Assembly (NCBI RefSeq): GCF_001667945.1
Contig: NZ_LZJK01000046.1
Coordinates: 96,385 to 160,384 of the forward strand
Direction: 5' to 3'
DNA from: Mycolicibacter sinensis
GTDB lineage: Bacteria > Actinomycetota > Actinomycetes > Mycobacteriales > Mycobacteriaceae
Length of the DNA: 64,000 nt
This document shows positions 22,302-35,000 of the stretch, piece after piece. Positions within the stretch are counted from its first letter, which is position 1; every line of letters starts with the position of its first letter. The notes under the pieces are model-generated. The model was not told the origin of the DNA, made no database searches, and saw nothing but the letters and a program-made list of their open reading frames with translations. The position numbers were made by a program, and so were the translations under genes.

Positions 22302-22545
22302 TCGGCTTGGATCTCCTCGGACTCTCAGCAGGCGGCGCCGCGCTTCGACCGGCGGCAAAGCACAGTTACAACAGCTACGCCTTTTGAACCATACGTCACA
22401 TCAGTCACTGGAGAAACGTTCGTAACAAACTACGTCGTTGTAATTAAGCCGGTTGTGACCAAGCGGTGACCTCGTTCTTTGCCGCAGCCCGAATAGGGGC
22501 GATCAACCGATCGCCCAGAGGCGAGGATTGTGCCAGTTGAGAGCG
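22302..22545 (-). promoter_or_regulatory. ripA upstream region
   Basis: A 244-bp gene-free stretch, AT-richer than its surroundings around 22375-22450. On the minus strand it has two GTGAC half-sites nine bases apart (complement of 22393-22412). This loosely resembles direct repeats bound by MtrA, a known ripA regulator in Mtb, but the spacing is not the standard one. I did not find a convincing c-di-AMP (ydaO) riboswitch fold. Confidence 0.3.
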
Positions 22546-26044
<3,499 letters not shown>

Positions 26045-26067
26045 CCCGCGTAGTCGGCGAACTGCTG

Positions 26068-26631
26068 ATGCCCAGGGTCAGCGAGGACCACCTGGCGGCC
26101 CGGCGTCGCCAGATCCTTGACGGCGCGCGCCGGTGCTTCGCCGCCTACGGCTACGACGGGGCCACGGTGCGCCGGCTGGAGCAGACGGTCGGGCTGTCGC
26201 GGGGGGCGATCTTCCATCACTTCCGCGACAAGGACACGTTGTTCTTCGAGCTGGCCCGTGAGGACGCCGAGCGGATGGCCGACGTCGCCTCACGTGAGGG
26301 CCTGATCGGCGTGATGCGGGACATGCTGGCCGCGCCTGAGCAGTTCGACTGGCTGGCCACCCGCCTGGAGATTGCCCGCAAGCTGCGCCACGACCCGGAG
26401 TTCAGCCGGGGCTGGGCGGAGCGGTCAGCCGAATTGTCCGCTGCCACAACGGATCGGCTGCAGCGCCAGAAGCAGGCCGGCCGGCTGCGCGACGACGTTC
26501 CGGCCGACGTGCTGCACACCTATCTGGACCTGGTGCTCGACGGCCTGGTGGCACGGCTGGCCTCCGGCGAGGATCCCCAGCGGCTGTCCGCGGTCCTCGA
26601 TCTGGTCGAGGACTCGGTGCGGCAGCGCTGA
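26068..26631 (+). CDS. TetR-family regulator (Rv1474c-like)
   Basis: 187-residue repressor-type protein. The N-terminal HTH (residues about 15-60) has TVRRLEQTVGLSRGAIFHHFRDKDTLF. The C-terminal ligand domain has no motif I recognise. It lies 23 bp after acn and is probably co-transcribed with it, in the place of Rv1474c. It is a reasonable candidate regulator of acn; the ligand is unknown. Confidence 0.85.
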   Translation: MPRVSEDHLAARRRQILDGARRCFAAYGYDGATVRRLEQTVGLSRGAIFHHFRDKDTLFFELAREDAERMADVASREGLIGVMRDMLAAPEQFDWLATRLEIARKLRHDPEFSRGWAERSAELSAATTDRLQRQKQAGRLRDDVPADVLHTYLDLVLDGLVARLASGEDPQRLSAVLDLVEDSVRQR

Positions 26632-26707
26632 TTTCGACCCCGACATCGGCCGAACGTGCACCCGCTGCGAAAAAATTGCCGCGAAATCGCAGTGGTTACA
26701 CGCTCGC

Positions 26708-26905
26708 TTAGCGCGAACGGGTGCGGTGGTTGGGTCCCCCGCGGCTGCGCATCGCCACACCCGACTCCCGCAGCATGCTGTGTACCGATCCGTACGACCG
26801 CCCGGTAGACGCCACCAGGCTTCGGATGCTGGCCCCCCGTTCGTAGGCGTTGCGCAATTCGACCAGCTGTCGATCGCGCGCCTTGTCCGGCTTCGTCGTC
26901 GCCAC
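26708..26905 (-). CDS. Small HTH protein (Rv1473A-like)
   Basis: 65-residue basic protein with a helix-turn-helix-like stretch (SIRSLVASTGRSYGSVHSML). Its C-terminus (MRSRGGPNHRTRSR) is strongly basic. The GTG 26905 start has GAGGGGAC close upstream. Size and location match Rv1473A, annotated in Mtb as a possible regulator. Target unknown. Confidence 0.75.
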   Translation of the reverse strand: MATTKPDKARDRQLVELRNAYERGASIRSLVASTGRSYGSVHSMLRESGVAMRSRGGPNHRTRSR

Positions 26906-26994
26906 GTCCCCTCACCATCCCCTCGCCGACCCAACGGGTTCAGCGTAAGAAGGCCTCGGCGATACCGGGCGGCTTTGGCCGAAATGCGGCCTTG

Positions 26995-28632
<1,638 letters not shown>

Positions 28633-28655
28633 GGGCGCGCATTCTCCTGAATCGA

Positions 28656-29477
28656 TTACTTGTCGTCGGTGAAGACCGGTGGGCGCTTCTCGGCGCGCGC
28701 AGCGACGGCTTCCTCGAAGTTGCTGGTCAACAGGCGCACATAGAGCTGTCCAAGCCCCTCGGCCTGCATGTGCCCCTCCAGACTACCGGCATCGAGTCCG
28801 CTCCACAGCGTCCGCTTGGTCAGTTCGGTGCCCGGCCGGGAGAATCCCGCGATCCGCTCGGCCAGCTCGTAGCAGGTGTCCAGCAGATCCGGGCCGTCCA
28901 CCACCCGGGAGACCAGGCCGATCCGCTCGGCCTCGGCGGCGTCGACGTCGCGGCCGGTGAGCATGATCTCGAACGCGCGCGAGGCCCCGATCGCCCTGGG
29001 CAGCAGGTAGCTCAGGCCCAGTTCGCTGGCGGTCAGGCCGTTGTTGATCCCGGCCGCCCGGAAATAGGCGCCCGCCGCGGCGACCCGGATGTCGGCCGCC
29101 AGTGCCAGGCACAGGCCGCCGCCGATGGCCGCGCCGTTGACCGCGGCGATCACCGGCTGGTGCAGGCGCCGCAACGCCAAGATGATGTCGTCGAGCAGTT
29201 CCATCGACCGCAGCCCGAAACTCGGCCGGGTCAGTCCGGCCACGTGCGGCACCGAACCGGCCGATTTGTGGTCGGCGCCCGAGGAGAATCCCCGCCCCGC
29301 GCCGGTCAGCACCACCACCCGAACCGCGTTGTCGTAGCTGATCTCCGCCAGCGCATCACGCAGCGGCACCATCACGTCGAACGCCATCGAGTTCATCCGC
29401 TCCGGGCGGTTGAGCGTGATCAGCGCGACCTGCGGACGCGGACGTTCGACAAGGACGAATTGGGATGCGGTGCTCAC
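28656..29477 (-). CDS. echA12: Enoyl-CoA hydratase/isomerase EchA12-like
   Basis: 273-residue crotonase-fold protein. Oxyanion-hole segments are GRGFSSGADHKSAG and NGAAIGGGLCLALAADIR. The first catalytic Glu of classical hydratases appears to be replaced around GINNGLTASELGLSYLLPR, where a Glu is kept. So hydratase or isomerase activity is possible but not certain. It lies 23 bp upstream of the ABC-F gene on the same strand. Matches Rv1472 by position. Confidence 0.85.
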   Translation of the reverse strand: MSTASQFVLVERPRPQVALITLNRPERMNSMAFDVMVPLRDALAEISYDNAVRVVVLTGAGRGFSSGADHKSAGSVPHVAGLTRPSFGLRSMELLDDIILALRRLHQPVIAAVNGAAIGGGLCLALAADIRVAAAGAYFRAAGINNGLTASELGLSYLLPRAIGASRAFEIMLTGRDVDAAEAERIGLVSRVVDGPDLLDTCYELAERIAGFSRPGTELTKRTLWSGLDAGSLEGHMQAEGLGQLYVRLLTSNFEEAVAARAEKRPPVFTDDK

Positions 29478-29503
29478 CGTTGCACGCTATCGCGTGCGAC
29501 GCA

Positions 29504-29869
29504 TCAGGCCTGTTCGGGCTTGTCCTGCGCGGCCAGGGCGGCCTCGACGTCGAGATCCTTGACCTGTTGAACCAAGTGCTCCAACGCCGCCGGCGGCAGC
29601 GCGCCGGCCTGGTTGAACACCAAGGTGCCCTTCTTGAACGCCATCAGGGTGGGGATGGAGCGGATCTGGGCGGCGGCCGCCAGTTGCTGCTCGGCCTCGG
29701 TGTCGACCTTGGCGAACACCACGTCGGGGTGCTTGTCGGAGGCGGACTCGAACGTCGGCGCGAAGGATTTGCACGGCCCGCACCAGGAGGCCCAGAAGTC
29801 GACCAGCACGATGTCGTTGTCGGCGATGGTTTCTTCGAATTTCGCTGCAGTTAAGTCTTGAGTTGCCAT
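29504..29869 (-). CDS. Thioredoxin (TrxB1-like, Rv1471)
   Basis: 121-residue thioredoxin with the active-site WCGPC, VDFWASWCGPCK and the cis-Pro loop RSIPTLMAF. It is cytoplasmic, with no signal peptide. ATG 29869 is preferred; the open frame upstream lacks support. In Mtb the neighbouring genes on this side are trxA and ctpD, as I recall. They are absent here, and the accessory block begins after this gene. Confidence 0.92.
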   Translation of the reverse strand: MATQDLTAAKFEETIADNDIVLVDFWASWCGPCKSFAPTFESASDKHPDVVFAKVDTEAEQQLAAAAQIRSIPTLMAFKKGTLVFNQAGALPPAALEHLVQQVKDLDVEAALAAQDKPEQA

Positions 29870-30047
29870 GATTGGCCCAACGCCCGGGCTTCCCGCGGTG
29901 TTCCCGGCCCCGGCCGGGCAAAGACCGAGACGCTTACACAGCGGGCACACAGCACAGAGCTAGCTGTGCGCTAACTCGGCCATTGACGGTGGTAGCTACC
30001 TGTCGGCGGCACCGTCGCCGCCGACGTCGACGATCGGAGAACTGCTG

Positions 30048-30698
30048 ATGTCCGCCCGCCCCAGCACCCCCGCGATCTACGCCCTCGCCGGCGCCGCCGC
30101 CGTGTTCGGCGCCGCGCTGTTCGTCCCGGCAGCGGCCCACGCCGAGGGCGACCGGGTGATCGGCCCGGTCACCTCGGTCTCCGGCAACACCTTCGAGGTC
30201 GCCCGCCCGGCCGGCGCCACCACGGTGGCCTTCACCGACGCCACCCGCATCGTCGAGCCGGTGCCCGCGCAGCTGGGCGAGATCACCGCAGGCACCTGCA
30301 TCCGGGCCGGTGCCACCCTGGACAGCGCCCCGGCCGACAGCGGTGCGATCTCCGCGAAATGGGTGGCGATCAGCGCCCCGGTCGACGGCAAGTGCCCGCA
30401 GCGGCCCGGCGGCGCCGACGCCCCCGCACCGCCGGCACCGCATCGCGGCGTCCGCGGTGTCGTCGACTCCGTGGCCGGCAACACGGTCACCGTCACCGGC
30501 GCCAGCGGGCAGACCACCACCGTGACGGTCACCGACGACACCCACCTGCGCAGGATGGTCACCGTCGGCGCCGGGGTGATCAGCGCCGGCAAGTGCGTCG
30601 CCGCCCGCGGCACCCGCGACGGCGACGGCGTGCTGCAGGCCACGCGGGTCAGTGTGTGGGCACCCGACGGCGACGCATGCCCCGAGCCGGCGGTGTAG
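30048..30698 (+). CDS. Secreted protein with two DUF5666-like repeats
   Basis: 216-residue exported protein. The signal peptide ends near AAAHA/EG (residue about 32). Two similar beta-rich units follow: RVIGPVTSVSGNTFEV...ITAGTCIRA (about 35-87) and GVRGVVDSVAGNTVTV...ISAGKCVAA (about 134-185), separated by a Pro/Ala linker. Each unit ends in a cysteine segment, and there are four cysteines in the mature protein, which suggests disulfides. Function is unknown. GGAGA lies upstream of the ATG. Confidence 0.75.
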   Translation: MSARPSTPAIYALAGAAAVFGAALFVPAAAHAEGDRVIGPVTSVSGNTFEVARPAGATTVAFTDATRIVEPVPAQLGEITAGTCIRAGATLDSAPADSGAISAKWVAISAPVDGKCPQRPGGADAPAPPAPHRGVRGVVDSVAGNTVTVTGASGQTTTVTVTDDTHLRRMVTVGAGVISAGKCVAARGTRDGDGVLQATRVSVWAPDGDACPEPAV

Positions 30699-30743
30699 CC
30701 GGCCAACTCGGGCTGCTGATTTGCGGCGCTTTGTCAGTGCCGC

Positions 30744-31889
30744 ATGGCAGTGTTTCGCGGCGTGACTGGTAATGCGCGCGTTGTACGACTCGTCGAGTGG
30801 AACGTGGCGATGGCGCTGCATGCCAAAGCCCATCTCGTAAAGACCTTGGCGCCCGACATCGCGGTGCTGCCGGAGTCAGCGCACCCGGATCGGGTCGGCG
30901 ATGCGTTAGCAGCTGTCGGCGTCACCTCGATGCAGTGGATCGGCGCCAGTCCCAACAAAGGGCTGCTGGTCGCCGCCTTCGGTGACTGGACGTTGCGGAT
31001 CGACGACTCTTACGACCCCGGCTATCAGTGGGTGATGCCGCTGCACGTCGAAGGCCCCGTCCACCTTCGGATGCTCGCGGTCTGGGACATGAACCACCGC
31101 GGCCGCGGGCACGACAGCGCCCGAAAATTGGGCGCCTGCCGCGCCTCTATGCAGCACTATGCCGAATTCCTTTCTGGGCCCGCGGATTTGACCGTCATCA
31201 GTGGCGACTTCAACAATTCCGTCTACTGGGACAAGCCCGGCGGCACGGTCAGATTCGGCGACTTCATGGATCAGCTGCAATCGCGCGGACTGGTCAGCGC
31301 CTACCACCACCAGCACAGTTGCGTGCCCGGCACCGAGGCGCACCCCACCCTGTGGTGGACCCGCAACATCGACAAGCCCTACCACGTCGACTACACCTTC
31401 GTCTGCCCCGCCGAGGCGATTGACGAGGTCACCACGGGCACCCACACCGAGTGGCTCGCCTACAGCGATCACCCGCCGATGACCGTCGACCTCCGGGTGA
31501 CGCCACGCGGTACCGCCCGCGCCGCCGTCGAGGCGACCACCGTGCGGTCACCGGTTGAACCGCCCGAACCGACGCCGCCACAACAGGAGACAAGGATGAC
31601 CGGAACACACCAGGGTCACTTCGACCTCGCGGCCGGCGAACTCGACGACATGATCTGCGGCAACGACGGCAAGCCCTTGACCCAAGCGTTCCGCCCCAGT
31701 TATTTCACCGCCACGTGGTCCGGCGGCCACCTGGCCGAGGTCAGAATCTGGGGGCCGCGGGTGCTTCAAGACGGCTCGACCGGGGTTCGAATGCTCGATC
31801 ATTGCTGGCGGAAGCCCCCGATCGACATCAACGCTCTTCCGTCGGCGGTGGCGCGTCGACTCCGGGACTACAGCGCTAAGAGGCGTTAA
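30744..31889 (+). CDS. Endonuclease/exonuclease/phosphatase-fold protein with extra C-terminal domain
   Basis: 381-residue protein. Residues 1-255 match the EEP (DNase I-like) fold: EWN (Asn20), LPES (Glu44), GDFNNS (Asp155) and SDHPPM (Asp242, His243). These are the metal and catalytic positions. After a Pro-rich linker (about 262-283), residues 285-381 form a separate unit that starts at an in-frame ATG with its own strong ribosome site (see 31596). The substrate is unknown. It lies 114 bp upstream of the defence operon on the same strand; whether it belongs to it is open. The start could also be GTG 30762. Confidence 0.7.
   Translation: MAVFRGVTGNARVVRLVEWNVAMALHAKAHLVKTLAPDIAVLPESAHPDRVGDALAAVGVTSMQWIGASPNKGLLVAAFGDWTLRIDDSYDPGYQWVMPLHVEGPVHLRMLAVWDMNHRGRGHDSARKLGACRASMQHYAEFLSGPADLTVISGDFNNSVYWDKPGGTVRFGDFMDQLQSRGLVSAYHHQHSCVPGTEAHPTLWWTRNIDKPYHVDYTFVCPAEAIDEVTTGTHTEWLAYSDHPPMTVDLRVTPRGTARAAVEATTVRSPVEPPEPTPPQQETRMTGTHQGHFDLAAGELDDMICGNDGKPLTQAFRPSYFTATWSGGHLAEVRIWGPRVLQDGSTGVRMLDHCWRKPPIDINALPSAVARRLRDYSAKRR
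31596..31889 (+). other. Possible internal start giving a 97-residue product
   Basis: ATG 31596 is in frame with the EEP gene and is preceded by AGGAGACAAGG, a better ribosome-binding site than that of the full gene. It would yield the C-terminal unit MTGTHQGHFDLAAGEL... as a free protein. Alternatively the two were once separate genes that fused. Confidence 0.4.
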
Positions 31890-32003
31890 CCGGTACCTGA
31901 CTTCACCCCACGAAGCCACAAAAGTTGAACTAACGTTCCATTTGTCGGACCGGGCCAGTATGGTCGGCTCGATCGTGGGTCCGGTGTGCTGGCAGGAGGT
32001 GTC
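31890..32003 (+). promoter_or_regulatory. Upstream region of the defence operon
   Basis: A 114-bp gene-free gap with a local AT-rich stretch (31915-31945) that includes TTGAAC as a -35 candidate (31925 region). AGGAGG precedes the helicase ATG by four bases. No palindromic operator was seen. Confidence 0.35.
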
Positions 32004-35000
32004 ATGGACGCGTTCGGTGTCCTCGATGAGGTGCTGAACGACTATCGGAATTTCGTCACGGGTTTTCTGGAGATCAAGGACGACCAGATCCGCACCAAGG
32101 TCGAGTCGGAGATAGCGGACGGGTTGCTCTGGCCGGAGCCGTGGCTGGCACTGAACCCGGCGTTCGAGTCCGGTGGCACGGTCGGTGAGTTGGTCAAGCG
32201 GCAGGTGCTGCACTCCGACACCGAGACCGTTTTCCGGGCTCCGAGCGGCCAGCCGATCACCTTCCATCGCCACCAGACCGATGCCTTCGAAATCGCCAAC
32301 CGCCGCGAGTCTTACGTACTGACCACCGGCACCGGGTCGGGCAAGTCGATGTCCTACATCGTGCCGATCGTCGACCGGGTGCTGCGCGAGGGATCCGGCA
32401 AGGGTGTGCGGGCCATCGTTGTCTACCCGATGAACGCCCTGGCCAATAGCCAGTGCAACGAGTTGGAGAAGTTCCTCGGCACCACCAACCCGAAGGTGAC
32501 CTTCAAGCGCTACACCGGCCAGGAGAACCGGGATGAGCGCGAGGAGACGCTCAAAAATCCCCCCGACATCCTGCTGACCAACTACGTGATGCTCGAGCTG
32601 ATGCTCACCCGCCCGCGGGAGCGCCAGGCGCTGATCGCCAGCGCCGAGAGGCTGTCGTTTCTGGTGCTCGACGAGCTGCACACATACCGGGGCCGCCAGG
32701 GTGCCGATGTGGCGATGCTGATCCGCCGGCTGCGCGGTGCGGTCGCCACCGACGCGATGCAGTGCATCGGGACCAGTGCGACACTCGCCGGACCGGGCAC
32801 CAAGGCCGAACAGCGCCAGCAGGTCGCCGAGCTGGCCACCCGCATCTTCGGCGTGCAGATCCCCGCCGGCAACATCATCGGCGAGACCCTGCGGCGCGCC
32901 ACCAACGGGGAAGCCGAACCGCCCGCCCTGCAACGGCGGCTCAACCAGCCCGCACCGACCTCGTGGGACGAGCTTCGAGCCGATCCGCTGGCGGTCTGGA
33001 TCGAACACCATTTCGGCCTGAAAGAAGACGACGAGGGCAACCTCACCCGCCGAACGCCGTCCAAACTCACCGACGCCGCCAAGCAGCTCAGCGCCGACAC
33101 CGGCGTCAACGAGCAGATCTGCCACGCGAAGCTGCAAGAGCTGCTGCTGGCCGGCTCGCGTGCCCGAGACCCGCAGGGCCGCACCCTGTTCGCGTTCAAA
33201 CTGCACCAGTTCATCGGCAAGGGCGACACCGTCTACACCACCTTGGAGCCGCCCGCCACCCGGCATCTGACCACCCAGTACCAGCGCAGCGCACCGGGCC
33301 GCCCGCCGGGGCAACCGCTGTTCCCGTTGGCGTTCTGCCGCGAATGCGGCCAGGACTTCCTGGTGGTCAACCGGGAGCGCGGCGGTGAGAACTTCAGCCC
33401 GCGCACCCTGCGCTCCGATCTGGCCGAGGAGCCCGACGCCGAAGGACTGCTCTACCTCACCGAAACCCCGTGGCCCGATCCCCGCGACCCGGCGCTGCTC
33501 AAGTTGGTACCCGATGACTGGGTGGTCGACACCGGGGCGGGCCGGGTCCTCGACAAAGCCCGCGAATCGAAACTGCCCACGTCATTGCGGGTCGACGCAT
33601 ACGGCACGATCACCGACGACGGCATGCCGGTCGCGTTCTTCGAACGCCTGCACTTCTGCCCGTCGTGTAAGACCAGCTACGAAAGCGTGCGGCAGTCTGA
33701 GTTCTCCCGGGTCGCCAGCCTGGGCACCGAGGGCCGCGCCAGCGCGGTCACCGTGTTGTCGCAGTCGGTGGTGCGTGCCCTGCGCCAAGAAACCGATCTC
33801 GACGACGTGGCCCGAAAGTTCTTGGCGTTCAGCGACAATCGCCAAGACGCCAGCCTGCAGGCCGGTCACTTCAACGACTTCGTGCTGGTCGGGCTGATCC
33901 GGTCGGCGCTGTATCGTGCGGCGCGCGATCACCAGGGCCCGCTCACCGACGAGGACCTCGGGCCGACGGTCGTCACCGCACTCGGCGGCACCGGTTTGAA
34001 GTTCTTCGCCCGCGATGAGGACACCGCCGACGAGCCGGGCCCGCGCAAGAAGATCGCTCGCGCCCTGCGTGACGTGGTCAGCTACCGCCTGTGGGCCGAC
34101 CTCAAGCGCGGCTGGCGTATCACCATGCCCAACCTGGAGCAGACCGGCCAACTGCGGTTGGCCTACGAGGGGCTGGACGCACTGGCGGCCGACAACTCGA
34201 AGTGGTCGAGCCGCGGTGAGCCGCTGGCGAGCGCAAGCCCCGAGATCCGCCGCGAGCTGACACACGTGTTGCTCGACGAGCTGCGCCGAAACCTGTGCAT
34301 CGAAACCGAGTTCCTCACCGAGGACAAGTTCGACGCGATGCGCCGCACCAGCCGGGAGTGGCTCAAAGACCCGTGGGCGATCTCCGAAGAGAACGGCACC
34401 TATGCCGGGACCGCCTACCCGGGCGGCCGGCCGAAGACGGCGGGAACCGGCGCCGACCTCTACCTGTCCGGGCTGGGTGCCTATGGCCGCTGGTTGCGGC
34501 GGCCCAACCGCTTTCCCGCGCACACGCAGCCGATTAAGACCGATGACGCCCAATTGATCATCGAGCAGCTGATGGAGGCGCTGGCAACGGCCGGGATCCT
34601 GGCGCGGGTCAAGCACCCGAAACGCCCGACCGGATATCGGGTGCGCGCCGACTTCATCGAATGGCATCCCGGCGCCGGCGCACATCGCGCACCGGACCCG
34701 TTGCGCGGCAACCAAACCGAGGGTCGGGTGAACCCGTACTTCCGCGATCTCTACGCCGAAACCGCTCAAGGGTTGGTCGGGTTGGAGGCCCGCGAACACA
34801 CCGCCCAGGTCGAACCGGCCAAGCGGCAGCACCGTGAGGAAGAGTTCGGTGCGGCCCGGCTTCCGGTGCTGTACTGCTCCCCCACCATGGAGCTCGGCGT
34901 CGACATCAACAGCCTCAACGTCGTCGGGATGCGCAACGTCCCGCCGACCCCGGCGAACTACGCGCAGCGGTCCGGCCGCGCCGGGCGGTCGGGACAACCC

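Noticed and set aside
22302..22545. Possible c-di-AMP (ydaO) riboswitch upstream of ripA
   Set aside because: The conserved ydaO core sequences are not visible. The region is described only as a promoter region.
30744..31889. EEP-fold gene as first gene of the defence operon
   Set aside because: Separated by 114 bp with its own promoter-like gap, and not a known component of DISARM-type systems. It is kept as a neighbour only.
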